A stretch of DNA of 64,000 bases, from the NCBI RefSeq assembly GCF_008831285.2, contig NC_045144.1, positions 25,187,716 through 25,251,715 on the forward strand. The letters are read 5' to 3'. Below, one piece after another: positions 37,321-54,640 of this stretch (the stretch's first letter is position 1; each line of letters begins with the position of its first letter). Position numbers and translations under genes: made by a program. This DNA is from Nymphaea colorata (taxonomy: Eukaryota; Streptophyta; Magnoliopsida; Nymphaeales; Nymphaeaceae). Under the pieces are notes generated by a model. It ran no database searches. It saw nothing but the letters and a program-made list of their open reading frames with translations, and had not been told where the DNA came from.

Positions 37321-37800
37321 ATGATCTTGTCAGGATTATACTGCTTCTGTAAATCATGAAGAATCTTACAACTGTGGATCAGTCTTCACCCTTTCTCATT
37401 TTTCAAAAGAACATGGATATTCTTGACAATTCAAAGAATTTTTCCCAAGTCCCTCAAAGTTTTCTTCATCAACAGGAACCCCAAGAGCAAGATTGATTGC
37501 TAGGGTAATTCTGCATTGTATGATAAGAGTCGATCAAACATTGATAGAACAATCCCAGATATCTTCTCCAGGTTTAACACCTGAAATCTATGAACTTTCA
37601 GGATTTCTCCATCCATGTCGAGAGGTACATGTGACTTAAAATTAACCAACTGGACATAAATATCCAGATAATCAAACTTGCTCTGAGGGACCATAAACTT
37701 GAAAACTTTTTTATCAAACAATTATCCATTGAATCTCACAGGTAACGGTGCAAAGTCCATGCCTCACATCAGTGACAGATTCAAGTTCATGGATCTGCCA
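37321..37800 (-). pseudogene. Broken coding-like stretch, family not recognised
   Basis: On the minus strand an open stretch of 73 codons (37721-37500, containing VFKFMVPQSKFDYLDIYVQL) is preceded by an in-frame stop and a further open part (MDFAPLPVRFNG, near 37761-37726). After a frame change it is followed by another protein-like piece (LALGVPVDEENFEGLGK, near 37492-37442). The composition looks like real protein and the pieces are collinear, which suggests a decayed gene or transposon ORF. I do not recognise the family. It lies just upstream of the peroxidase promoter. Confidence 0.35.
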
Positions 37801-37893
37801 TTCTTCACGGGAGACTCGCTCCCTAAAGCAGCCAAGGAAATCCTCTCACTTTCAGAAGAACTCCAAATCTAGATATTTTTACGGGAACAACAC

Positions 37894-37900
37894 TATAAAA
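37894..37900 (+). promoter_or_regulatory. TATA box of the peroxidase gene
   Basis: CACTATAAAAG places TATAAAA 57-63 bp upstream of the ATG at 37957. That predicts a start site near 37925 and a short 5' UTR of about 30 bp, typical for plant peroxidase genes. Confidence 0.65.
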
Positions 37901-37956
37901 GTCTAATTGATGTCTAAAGTTCTGCACGGGCCACGGAAGAACAAGCAGAGAGGACG

Positions 37957-43046
<5,090 letters not shown>

Positions 43047-43065
43047 GTTTGGCGTATTGGTGGTA

Positions 43066-43099
43066 TGTGTGTGTGTGTGTTTGTGAGAGAGAGAGAGAA
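43066..43099. repeat. (GT)n(GA)n microsatellite
   Basis: Begins about 20 bp after the peroxidase stop, so it is probably in the 3' UTR. Confidence 0.9.
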
Positions 43100-44211
43100 T
43101 CTTTCTAAATTGCTTAAGGAAAGTAGCTCTTTGAGTGTGTTAAATGGCTTAGAGTTATAGATGTCAAGTAAAGAAAACATCAAAGATTAGTTTAATTCAT
43201 AGTAGATTATGTAACATAAAAGGCCTATATATCACAGTGTACAATATGGAAATACATGTGGATGAAAACTTATTTATGCTTATTACGATAATTATTGGAT
43301 GGTTTGGAACTCAAGGATTGTCATTCAATGGTTGTAGCATATAGGTTCAAACTTCATTCTTGGCCCTTGTGGCTCATCATGCTTATAGTCTTTGTTTCCT
43401 TAGTCAGATCCATTGGTTGAGCAACACGTTGAGTAGTGTCAGCAGCTGTCAATATAAACCCACATAAAATGGCTTATGACATATATTGGTGTCTTACAAT
43501 ATTTTACTACAAGGTCTAAGGTTTTTTGAAGTCTACACTCATCCTTTTATTCATCATCCGAAATACTTGGTCTGCTTTCGATACCTCCATGCCATATGTC
43601 GACTACAAACATATCCAACGAATAAAAGGACGGAAAGACCTCTAAAGAAGCGAATCCAAATATAAAATGATGAAGATATTAAACCAAAAAATGAAAACTA
43701 AAAGGAGATGGTAAAAAACCATCAGGTGGCCAAGTGCATTGAATTTTAGCCAAAAACTAGACAAGAATTCTTCAATCATCAAATCCAAAATAGCTACTTA
43801 CCGTATCCTAACACACTGATTCTAGCCAAAGTCCAACACACTCTAAGCCCAGCAGCCACATGGCTAGAGCAGCTTACTGCCTCCTGGAAGCGCAGCCACT
43901 TGTTGGTCCATATTGCGACACCTGGGTGCCCATTATTTTGATATAACATCTCATTTTTTCCCCTCAGACATCGATGGGACCTTTTTTTGGCAGATTGCAA
44001 GTGCAGTACACTAGGAAACTGTCAAAGTTTGTAAGGTAAATATATAATGCTTGAACAATAGGGAAGTCAATATAATAAAATCAGGAGAAGGAAAAATAAA
44101 AGGGAAACAGTTGAGGGACTAATTAAATCAGCTGATTGGAGGCAGTCCAAAGTAGTTCAATCAGCTTATCAGTTGCCAATTACCTTCATGACCCTCAGAA
44201 AAGAATGTTAT

Positions 44212-44226
44212 TACACACACACGTAC

Positions 44227-44257
<31 letters not shown>

Positions 44258-44262
44258 GAGAA
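44212..44262. repeat. (AC)n(GA)n microsatellite
   Basis: Short AC run, CGTAC, then GA units with one GACAG interruption. Confidence 0.85.
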
Positions 44263-44588
44263 ATTGATAGATCCCAGATTGTTAAGTGAGGGATAAAAAC
44301 CAAACGGTTTAAGTTTTTGCTTTTGAACAAAGTAAGAACATCTTAGCATGTTTATAAAATCTAATTTGATACGAAGCATGCTTTAGTTTAAGTTGTTTTT
44401 ATGAAGGATGGAGGTTTCTTCAACATCCTAAATTTTGATGTTATATGAGCCGATCAAGTAAATATACGTTTCCATCAACTTGTTTTTAGGAACTTATCTA
44501 CAAGGCTAGACTGTAAAGAGTACACTATAGTAATTGCATGTAAACCGGTTGTTTTTTGTCTTTAACCTAGGGTTTCGGACCTACCACT

Positions 44589-44591
<3 letters not shown>

Positions 44592-44656
<65 letters not shown>
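44592..44656. repeat. (TA)n microsatellite
   Basis: About 65 bp of uninterrupted TA. Confidence 0.95.
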
Positions 44657-44658
<2 letters not shown>

Positions 44659-45287
44659 TTAACAAATAACTTTTATTTTTTAATTTTGAATGAAGACCAC
44701 ACAAGTGCATGCGATGTTGTTCAAATGAATTCTCCAGCTAAATTTAAGGACTTTTATTATACTACTATATATTTAAGCTAAAAAAAACTAATTTTTTTGA
44801 AGGGCGTAGCATAGTTGGTTGGACAAGAAAATAGTAGATACATTACCTTTTCAATTCATATAGCGACTCTCGTAAACGATAAAATGTGATTTGCTGCTAC
44901 CTTCTGGTCACCCGAAGATGTAATTAAGAGTGTTGAGTTATAACACCAAAACTTGCGCGGCGACAAACTTTAAAATGGTCTAAATGCCAATAACTTTTAA
45001 CGATACACCAAAATAATTAATTAGTTGTGATTCTAAATATAGTTACATACATACATACGTACACAGGCATACATACAACTATATGACTAAAACTACCACT
45101 TATATGTTGTTATACGTCATAACAGCAGAAAATTAATGCATTTATTGAAGTAAGGTAAAAGGCAAAGTGGACTCAAGACTGTAAGTCCCCATGAGAGAGC
45201 AACATTATTTTAGGTTTTTGCTTCTGCCAGGAACTGAACATAGTTACTAAGCACTTCAGTGTTACATAATCCACAGGCTCACTTCTT

Positions 45288-47103
45288 TCAGCACTGGTTT
45301 AGCATCATCCTGCTTTCTTGAAGAGAAGTGATCGAGGAAGAACCATCGGTTCCGAACGATTCGTACCGCGAAAAGATCTCGGCCACAATGAGCCATGCAG
45401 TTGCGACCACATAGTCCTTAGCTGCACATTGCTTGTTGTTGATCGTTGGTGACCCTGTTTGTGGTCCATTGGACCAGAACAAGTGGTTCAATAGAGCCTC
45501 CCCTCCATTCTCCTTAGTAAACCTGTCCGCGACGAACTTCTCGCTGTCGCTAAAGACCCTAGAGTCCCTCATGGCCAAGGTCTGGTACCCACACAGCAGC
45601 TCCCCCTTCCTTATCCCATACTTGCACTCATATGACTCGAGCTCAAAGTCGCGCCGGGCTCGCGCGAACTGGAGCGCCACCGGCGGGTTAAGCCGCAGAA
45701 CTTCGTAGACCGTTGACTTGACAAGGTTCATGTCCTCTATGGCCTGGAAGCTGAGCCGGCCGGCGTGGGTCTGCATTGTGTGTTTGACCTCTGCTCGCAA
45801 CTGGGCTTGTAGGCCGGTGTCCGTGCCTATGGCATTGAGAAGAGATGGAAGGAAGACAGAGAAGCCCCCGAATGCATTGAATCCTATGACAAAGATAATG
45901 TTGTGTAGGATCTCCTCTTCAGTTAAGCCGTAGTCCTTCTTAGCAGAATCAATAAATGACCTACCTGTTCCAAATAATAGATTCAAGTTATTGAACTGTG
46001 GTCAATAATTTTGAGATGCTAACAATATTGATGAGAGAAGTACTTGAGGCAGTTTGGTAATAATGAATTGAAGGAGATTCATGAAATATTTTTAGATAGT
46101 GTTTAATGAATCTGCTATAATTGTTATAATAGATTCATAAGACATTAATAATTTGTTACATGCTTGATAACAATAATAAGTTGTTACTGTTCCAAAGATT
46201 ATAATATAGATTTTTTTTTATGAATCTATTTCAGATTGATGGGACTTGTTACCATTGCAAACGAGAACCCTCTAGATGGCAATGTCATTTCTCAAGAAAA
46301 AAAAAAAAAAAATTCTTGCAGACCATGGTGTGCAACGAATGCAGAAATTTACCTTCTTTCTTAAGGAATTCATAGATCTTGCGGTAGCCATTGCTGACCA
46401 TGAAGAAAGGAAAAGGGAAGGAGTGGAAGAGAATCTCCTCAAGCGGCTGAGGAACGGCCCCGGTCTTCACAGTGGGAAGCAGCTGCAGAGCCAGCCACTC
46501 GTCCAGAATGATCCACCCGTCTTCTCCAATTTCCGGCACCGCCAGCGGGTCAGCTCCGACCAGAACCTTGCACAGGAACCTGAACAGGCATCTCTGCACA
46601 GGAGCTATGAACGACGCCTTCCCCTTCTCCTTCACCTCCTTCTCCAGCGTCTCAAACATCCTCCCCAACGACTCCTGCAGCACTGCAACCCATGTTCTCG
46701 AGGCCTTCTTCAACGTCTCCATGGCGAAGGTCTTGATCACGGCGTGCCGCTCCTCCGAGGTGTCCAGGTAAGCGACGACCCGCGTGCTCCCGGTGTAGCT
46801 GACGCTGGGCATGTAGCTGCCGACAAGGATGTCCTTCTTCTCGACAAGGGACATGTCGAAGAGAGCCTCGAAGGATTTGCAGTCGGTAATGGCGATGATC
46901 CTGGGGTCGACGCCAATGAAGGGGAAGGAGGGAGGGATGTTGGTTCTGAAGACTGTGCTCTGGTACTTGGCCACCCTGCTTCTGAAGAAAGTGTCCTGCC
47001 CTTGAAACCAGAAGTAGTCGAGCCTGTCCTTCAACGAGCCGATGAGCGGCGGCCCGTAGCTGCCTGGGATGCCCTTCAATGGAAGTGAAGTCACCATCAT
47101 CAT
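45288..47103 (-). CDS. HPL: CYP74 fatty-acid hydroperoxide lyase
   Basis: A non-classical P450 that cleaves polyunsaturated fatty-acid hydroperoxides to short aldehydes (green-leaf volatiles such as hexenals) and an omega-oxo acid. It usually sits at plastid membranes and needs no O2 or reductase. Exons (minus strand): 47103-46353 and 45964-45288, with a 388-bp GT-AG intron, joining in phase to 475 aa. Seen: N-terminal LPLKGIPGSYG without a long transit peptide; I-helix FNAFGGFSVFLP (279-290); ExxR E338-R341; haem loop NGPQT...NKQC with ligand C430. At the two positions that separate allene oxide synthase from lyase (Arabidopsis AOS F137 and S155) it has L93 (KKDILVG) and A111 (RVVAYLD), both lyase-type. 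Whether it prefers 13- or 9-hydroperoxides (CYP74B or C) is unresolved. No break was seen. The intron holds a possible MITE. Confidence 0.94.
46045..46262. mobile_element. Possible small MITE in the CYP74 intron
   Basis: GCAGTTTGGTAATAATG near 46048 and TTGTTACCATTGCAAAC near 46245-46261 are approximate inverted repeats. Inside, GATTCATGA/ATGAATCT words form further inverted pairs, typical of foldback MITEs. No target duplication was confirmed. Confidence 0.35.
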
Positions 47104-47130
47104 CTTCTTCTTCTTCTTCTTCTTCTTCTT
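47104..47130. repeat. (GAA)n tract upstream of the CYP74 start
   Basis: On the minus strand about nine GAA/GAAGAT units directly precede the ATG, so they lie in the 5' UTR. A different frame through this tract gives a Glu-rich open stretch that is not the gene. Confidence 0.85.
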
Positions 47131-47366
47131 GCTTGCTTTTCACTTTTCACTGAGTGAAGTCTCTGTTTTTGTATCCTTTATTGTGGGTTTGAGCGATTTT
47201 TTCACAATGCCCCTCACCTTATGGGAATATCTTTAAAATTACGTCTAGCTTTTGTCGCATTTCAAATTAGTCGTTGACATCCTTCCAAAAAGTCCACCTA
47301 CCATAAGTTACTTGTTAATCTGAATATATAGACTGATATAATTGGCAATATGCATAGGCCTGTATT

Positions 47367-47761
47367 TAGGGATGTCGGTGGATTAGCTTGAAATTGGATA
47401 TCGAACCCAATTGCTGCAAAAGTTTTGAATATAAAAAAGTTAATATTTGATTAAGAAATTTATCTGATTGGATCTAAATTTAAGCAAAGATGTCTAATCG
47501 GGTTCAAATTTGAGCTCAATTTCAATTAAAACCTGATCAAAATTCAGATTTGAATTTAGATTTAGTGTCAAATAGATAACATGTGACCAATATCTATATT
47601 CGAAACTTAGAATCATGTGGTTCATATTCAGATGTATAGGTAAAAGTTGCATTCAAACTCCGTTTGGATTGAAGTCTGGTATAATACAAACTTTTCTTAA
47701 TTGCACTCAAATTTGAACTTGAATATGAATATGTAAACCGTATCATTTGGTCGACCCCTTA
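47367..47761. mobile_element. GATTCAAATCCGAATC-rich hAT-like MITE
   Basis: Begins TAGGGATGTCGGTGGAT and ends ATTTGGTCGACCCCTTA, imperfect inverted ends. The interior has AAATTTGAGCTCAATTT and TTCAGATTTGAATTTAGAT words. It lies about 260 bp upstream of the CYP74 start. No target duplication was recognised. Confidence 0.5.
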
Positions 47762-47977
47762 CATGCCACCAGGTCGCAGTCTGCGTTTCAATTTTCGAAA
47801 AAGATTTTTCTTTTTCTTCTACTTTGTCCTTTTTTATTTTAAATGATCTTTTACTTGTATATTTTTTTTACTCGGACGCTTTTGTTCTACTTGGGGCTTC
47901 AAAACACATAACCTGCTGCCGCAAAAACAAGTCTCACCAGAAAGTTGCAAACACGCGCAAACGACTTCGAGAGAGTT

Positions 47978-48105
47978 TAGCACCGAACATGCATCAAGTT
48001 GAGCTCGAGCGTAATTTGCTGAGCTCGAGTCGAGCTCAAGCGACCTCAAGTTGAGCATTTAAGTCTCGAGCCTGACTCAACTCGAGCTCGACTCTGCTCG
48101 TGTTC
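47978..48105. mobile_element. Fragment of GAGCTCGAG-rich hAT-like MITE
   Basis: A short piece with AGCTCGAG repeated several times, ending GCTCGTGTTCAAAGG like the 1061-1487 element. The left end is not recognisable, so it is truncated. Confidence 0.5.
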
Positions 48106-48185
48106 AAAGGTTTTTACCTTTTGGAAGTCTTGGGGATGCTTGGACATTTTGCATCATGTAGACAAGAAAATTATGCAAAGTGTGA

Positions 48186-48511
48186 CCTAAATGGGGATGT
48201 TAATATATTTAATTTAGATCAGATATCCAAACCATTAAAAAATTATATATATAAAAAATTATCCGATTAAGAAATCAAATCAGATTGGGATTTAGGAAAC
48301 GACATCCATTCAGATTCAGATACATATTGATGAAGTGCTTGAACATAATACATATTAGCTTGAGTTTAATTGAGTTGTCGGTTGAATTCGTGTAACTCGG
48401 GCTCAACTCATTTATAAATTTGAGTTTTAACTTAGCTTAAGCCTTAGTAAAGTTTAACCAAGCTGAGTTAGAGTCGACTGGAGTAGGCAGGAGCCATTCA
48501 ACAACCCTAAT
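48186..48511. mobile_element. Nested fragments of two hAT-like MITE families
   Basis: ATGGGGATGTTAATATATTT at about 48190 starts a GGATATCC/GATTCAGATTC-type fragment. At about 48350 it passes into a TTGAGTTTAATTGAGTTG/GGGCTCAACTC-type fragment, which ends CCATTCAACAACCCTA (48496-48511). It looks like one element inserted in, or abutting, another. Confidence 0.4.
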
Positions 48512-48869
48512 CGAAAAAACTAAGTCCTTTATTGTTTTACCACGCATTCGTCCTATATAGTGTCGGTTTGAAACTTAGTTCAAGTTATCATATATACGGC
48601 TAAGTTCCACCAACTTGTGACAAATATCTGGTCATGCTAGATTTGTCAAGAGCAGCTCCATAAAAATGATTTTCCGAACCGAATCAGTGAGGCAGCTAAT
48701 TTGATGAATCACACAAAACTATTAAAATGATCATTTTAAAAATGCATAAATAAAGAGAAATAACTAAAAAAACATTAAAATTTAGTAAAACTTGAAATAG
48801 CCATCCAATCAATTTGTCACACCATCGATGGAGTTTGGCCAAGCCAATAATTGGTAGATCGTTTGGCTG

Positions 48870-49230
48870 TACATCAAGTAGCCAACTCGGCCTAAACTCG
48901 GACTCATTCAGATGAACTCGAGCTTAACAAAAAACTTGAGCTTATAGATGAGTTGAGTTCAAGTTACATGAACTGGGCTCAATTAAACTCGAGTAACCTT
49001 GTTTAAACTAGGTCATCTTTTTTTTTTTTTCGTAATGCCAAACTTAAATCCGAGAAAAGAGGTCAAGTCAAATAATAAGTTGGCAAATAAGCATAAGAGT
49101 TGAGCTGGAGCCCAGTCAAGCCCGGTTCAAGCTAACCTTATATAACTTGACTTGAGTTTGAGCCGAGCAATATGTGAGTCGAGCCGAGTAAAGCGGATAC
49201 AATTAGACTTGCTAAAGGTTAGACCAACAT
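48870..49230. mobile_element. GAGCTCGAG-rich hAT-like MITE, diverged
   Basis: Begins near GGCTGTACATCAAGTAGCC. Contains many CTCGAGY/GAGCCGAGC words and a poly-T run at 49020-49031. Clear ends and a target duplication were not found. Confidence 0.4.
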
Positions 49231-50309
49231 ATCCGACATCGAATCCGAGACTATCTAATGCAATTCATGTCTGCCAAAACCAATAGTCTCTCTCTCTCTT
49301 GGCACCAACCAAGACATGTGGCCCTCTGTCGGTTCCCTCGTGAGAATCAAGAACTGCCAATTCTCACAACTTTTTCAGAGAAGAAGTCACGAGAAAAAGC
49401 ATTGTCCGAACCAGTTGTGAGCAACTGCACTATGTTATAGATGATTCTCGTTTCCATGCCTCTTGGACTTTACAGTCTTTTACCATTAGAGGTACTCATA
49501 TGATACGAAAGAAGAAAGTGTGGTGTACAGAGGAGAAATGGATGCCCTTCGTAAAAAATGGAGGAAGGGCAGATTTAAAATCTTTTCATTATTCTGTATA
49601 AAACATTACACAGAGTGAAATAAACAAAAGAAAGCAGACATCTACATGCACACAGTGAGAAAGATAGACAGAGAGAGCACTCATCTTCCTCTTCCGCACA
49701 TGGGTGTGGTGTAAAGTGGCTGATCACATGGGAGGAGTGAATCACTGATTGAAGGTGTTGAATAAGAGGGTTCCAGAGATGTTCGTAAAGAGACTCAAGC
49801 ATATCGTTGATCTATAGTAAAATGAGCAAAACAAAATCTCACTGAGCCATGTGTATATATTGGTCATCGAACGCTACTGTAAGTGTGGTGCATCATCTTC
49901 TTCTTGCACTGCATTGTTATGATATTGTTATGGTGTTTTTTCTTCTTTTAAATTTCAAACTGCTCAGTTGGTCAGGCAATAAATAGGGCTGGGCATCAAG
50001 CCAGGCCGATTCTTCCATTTTCCGTCCATTTTTCGGCAACTATTTCCGGCTGATTCTTTCATTTTCCGTCCACTACTTCCGGCCAACTCTTTCATGTGGT
50101 TTTGGCACCCAATCAAGGACTATGATATGGTTTTAATACAAGCAAGAATGTGTAATAGAAGTAGTGATATTTGAGGACAAGGTGCTCATCATCTAACAAA
50201 TATCATATGCTTGACAGGCCTTTTCTCATGCCTGACGAGTGGACGGTATGAACCTAGGTATTGTTGTCATGGGAAAAAAAAAATCACTTTCCGTCCATCT
50301 CCGTCAACA
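49231..50309. other. Intergenic, nothing recognised apart from repeat fragments
   Basis: Short open stretches (49258-49440 plus, 49575-49802 minus) have no domains. At 49986, TAGGGCTGGGCATCAAGCC resembles the left end of the GGGCATCGG MITE family, without a partner end nearby. Confidence 0.4.
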
Positions 50310-50660
50310 AAGGTTGTACAATGAGCGAGATTGTGCTCAAGCTCGGCCAGCCCGAGCTTGACTCAAGTCATATATAGCTCAGCTCGAGATCAACTTGAGG
50401 TTTATGTGGTGAGCTCGAGCTCGACTCGTTTAACAGAGGTCATGCTTGAGCTCGACTCATTTAAGCTTCTGTCATATAATATATACTTTACGCTTAAAAT
50501 TTTCACATTTTATTTAAGCCGTTTTAAGTTTTTAAAACTATAAAAATAAGTCTTAGTGTTAAACTAGTCCAAGTGAGTCTAACATACAAACTCAAGTTAT
50601 CAGTTAAGGTCAAACACAACTAGTTTAACATACAAGTCGAGATCGAGTTGAACATCTCTA
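50310..50660. mobile_element. GAGCTCGAG-rich hAT-like MITE
   Basis: Begins AAGGTTGTACAATGAGCGAG and ends GAGTTGAACATCTCTA, the inverted-end pattern of this family. GAGCTCGAGCTCGACTCG is at about 50412. Flanks CGTCAACA / CTTCAAAG match at 5 of 8 bases, so the target duplication is only suggestive. Confidence 0.5.
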
Positions 50661-50927
50661 CTTCAAAGGCATATCAATTTTTTAAGAATATTTTTTTCTT
50701 CACTTTTTCATTTTTTGTATTTCAAGTTTATTTATTTATTTTATTACTTTTTTTTTATCTCACCCAAAACATCCGATAAATGGAACGATACTTTGTCTCA
50801 GAATAGTTTTAGTCCTTTCAAATACTATATAACATTTTTGTTGTAGTTGGCTCTCAAAAAAACCTAACATGCTGCAACAAAAAGAAACGACTCACTAGAA
50901 AGGCAAAGCGACTACATCGAGGGTGTT

Positions 50928-51216
50928 TAGGGGTGAACACATGTGGTCACATCGGTTTATTTTTAAATAAATATCTTATACTCAATGCCCTAACATTCTG
51001 AAAATAAGCTGGATTTGGTCTAAAATTTGAATTTGGATGTGAATTTAAAAGTCAAATTTGGATTGGAGAAAGATTGTGAAATCAGATTTCCGATGAAGAG
51101 ATAACTTTTCTTCATTTATATTCAAATATGAATTTGAATCTTATTATATGAATATCCGAAAAAACATATACGATTAAGAGGTGTATATGATCCAAATCCA
51201 ATCTGTTGACATCCTA
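50928..51216. mobile_element. GATTCAAATCCGAATC-rich hAT-like MITE
   Basis: Begins TAGGGGTGAACACATGTGG and ends AATCTGTTGACATCCTA. The interior has TTTGAATTTGGATGTGAATT and AATATGAATTTGAATC words. No matching flanks were seen. Confidence 0.45.
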
Positions 51217-51352
51217 ATTCAAATTTACGGTGATGCTACCAATCAACCACAGGTAAACATTAGTTCAAACTTTTCACTGTCATGTTGGCTTTTGGATGGT
51301 TTCGACCATTGTTTAAACTTCAAAGAAAGGAAAAAAAACCTAACTTGGTGCC

Positions 51353-51490
51353 AAGTAGGTAGGGGGAGAGCCAAAAAAAAAAAAAAAAAAGTTGACGGGC
51401 ACTAGTTATAAAATTTTAACTTTAAGTAGGTAGGGGGAGAGCCAAAAAAAAAAAAAAGTTGACGGGCACTAGTTGTTAAATTTTAACTTT
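51353..51490. repeat. Two-copy ~70-bp tandem repeat with poly-A
   Basis: AAGTAGGTAGGGGGAGAGCC at 51353 and 51424, each followed by a poly-A run (18 and 14 A) and then GTTGACGGGCACTAGTT. The copies are nearly identical apart from the A-run length. Confidence 0.88.
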
Positions 51491-53080
51491 TAAGGGACAC
51501 CAATATGTAAATGAGAAAAAAATTTCCCTCAAGTATCAATGTGAAAATGAGATTTCTCATAGATCCAATTACTCACACAGTGTCCACACCTGTCTGTTCA
51601 AGTACATTCTTGAAGCTTTTTCATGGCCTATTATTTACAGGTTAATTTTGTGGCCAGATGTATACATCAAAGTGAAACGTACTGGATATTTATGAATGAG
51701 TCTTGTTGTGAAGATGAGGCTGATTCTACCTTTGGGACCAAAAAATGAAAATGACTTTTTTCTCCTTAAGAAAGATTCTTGACAAAGACAAATGAGAATT
51801 AGCGTACAAGTTTGAGTTCGAGTTATTTTTAACCATGGATTCATCCAACAGTCGAGTTATAGAACTAAGTTCCCACCAACTTGGTGCCACTTATTTGGCC
51901 TATGTTAGATTTGTGATCGAGAGTAGTGTTATGAAAATGATTTTTCTAAACCGAATCAGTGAGGGTGTTAATTTGGTGAATTGGGTCAAAAATTTTAAAA
52001 TGGCCATTTTAAAAATAAATAAATATATAAAAATTACCAAAATAAAGAAATTAGGCATATTAATAAAGATAGATAAATATATAAAAATTACTAAAATAAA
52101 GAAATTAAGCATATTAAGATTTAGTAAAACTTGCCATTGATTTACCATCTCACGCCAAAAGTTAATAGGCTGCTAGTCACCAGTTTGAGTGACATGGGTT
52201 ATCTACCATTTTTGTGTCAATGAGTAAGAGTAACTTACTAGCTTACGTGCATTGCAGATCGTGAGTATCGATGATGCCGATGCAGCTCTGGACCGATGCA
52301 GCTCTGGACCACAAGGGCAGTGTCTGAGAATGACAAGGCTTCAACTTCGACTCTATAGTGAAATACTCCTTCCACGCGGCTTCATCTCAAAGAATCTAAA
52401 TGGGAAATGGGTGGTCTCCTTGTCTCTGTCTCGAGAGATGAGAGACGTAACATATTTGGTAAGACTAGTGGCTAGTGAAAGTCTGGTCATCAATTTAATT
52501 CTCGTACTTTTTATTTATTTGGATTGCAAACAGTGGCAGGTGCTAGAGTGACTGTAAGTTCACCTAAGTCGTTCGTGGAGAAGGGCCAGTGGTAAATACC
52601 TCTTATTTATTGGGCGTATTCCTCCAATATGAGTTGTTGATAAAATAATAAGAAGGCCAACTACAAACATTATACCAATGTATCAAAAGATGTAATCGGG
52701 TATATATATATATATATATAAGAAAATTGGTAAAAACTAGTCCTGTTGATTTTTTTTTTAATTTAGCCTTATAGATATGATCTTAAGAGTGATTTGATGA
52801 GAAATATATATTACATTAGTTGTTTTCTTACTTAAATAATGTACTTTTAACGGTAAAAATATCAATAACTTTATAACATCAAACTTTTGATAGGTTAAAG
52901 ATAATTTTTTTTTACAAAAATGACTTGAATTAAAGCATGATTGGTGTTAAATGAGTGTTTATAAATGCATCAAAAGGTTCATATTTTGTTTAAAACAATT
53001 TTTAGCATGAATCCAACGATTTTTAATTTCACAGGTAAATAAATAACCATTTGGCTATATGGACAATTGCTGATTACAAT
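51491..53080. other. Intergenic, minor repeats
   Basis: Contains a 54-bp two-copy repeat at 52027-52130 (ATAAAAATTACYAAAATAAAG), a 16-bp duplication at about 52277-52308 (CGATGCAGCTCTGGAC twice) and a (TA)n at 52701-52721. An open stretch at 52252-52551 has no recognised domain. Confidence 0.5.
52027..52130. repeat. Two-copy 54-bp tandem repeat
   Basis: ATAAAAATTACCAAAATAAAG at 52027 and ATAAAAATTACTAAAATAAAG at 52081, each followed by AAATTARGCATATTAA. Confidence 0.8.
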
Positions 53081-54305
<1,225 letters not shown>

Positions 54306-54640
54306 AGAGGCTGCTTGATTCATAGGCATGGCAAAACTTTTGCCGCAACAAAAGTTTTGGCTTAGAAAAAAGGAACCAGGAAAAACTTTTCATGATTGAA
54401 AGAGAATGTCTGAGGGAAAAATGAAGGTGGTTTAGTTTGGACAAAATTTATTCTCTCTGGAAAGAGGGAAAGAATTTCACGTCAAACATAAGGAAGAGTC
54501 AAACGTCCAAACTTTTTTGTCTCAACAAAAGTTTTGCTTTGTTTGATAGAAGGAAGGAAAAAACGGTAGGACGCATCGCTTTTGAACATATTTTTGTCGA
54601 AGATAAAAAATTTGCCTAGCTATGAATCAAGTAATAAGGT
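54306..54640. mobile_element. Candidate MITE with CTTGATTCATAG ends
   Basis: CTGCTTGATTCATAGGCA (about 54311-54328) and TGCCTAGCTATGAATCAAG (about 54613-54631) are inverted copies. Inside, AACTTTTGCCGCAACAAAAGTTTTG and TTGTCTCAACAAAAGTTTTG form a second repeated block. The superfamily is not certain. Confidence 0.5.

Larger units (their letters stand above)
43047..45287. other. Interval between convergent peroxidase and CYP74 genes
   Basis: Contains microsatellites (43066-43099, 44212-44262, 44592-44656) and the 3' ends of both genes. No further gene was recognised. A 68-aa minus-strand open stretch at 43794-44000 has no known domain. Confidence 0.5.

Noticed and set aside
46276..47088. 270-aa plus-strand open frame
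   Set aside because: It lies antisense over CYP74 exon 1 and has no known domain. The minus strand has a full P450 with correct splicing.
46652..47143. 163-aa minus-strand frame with a Glu-rich start
   Set aside because: A wrong-frame shadow of CYP74 exon 1 that runs through the (GAA)n leader.
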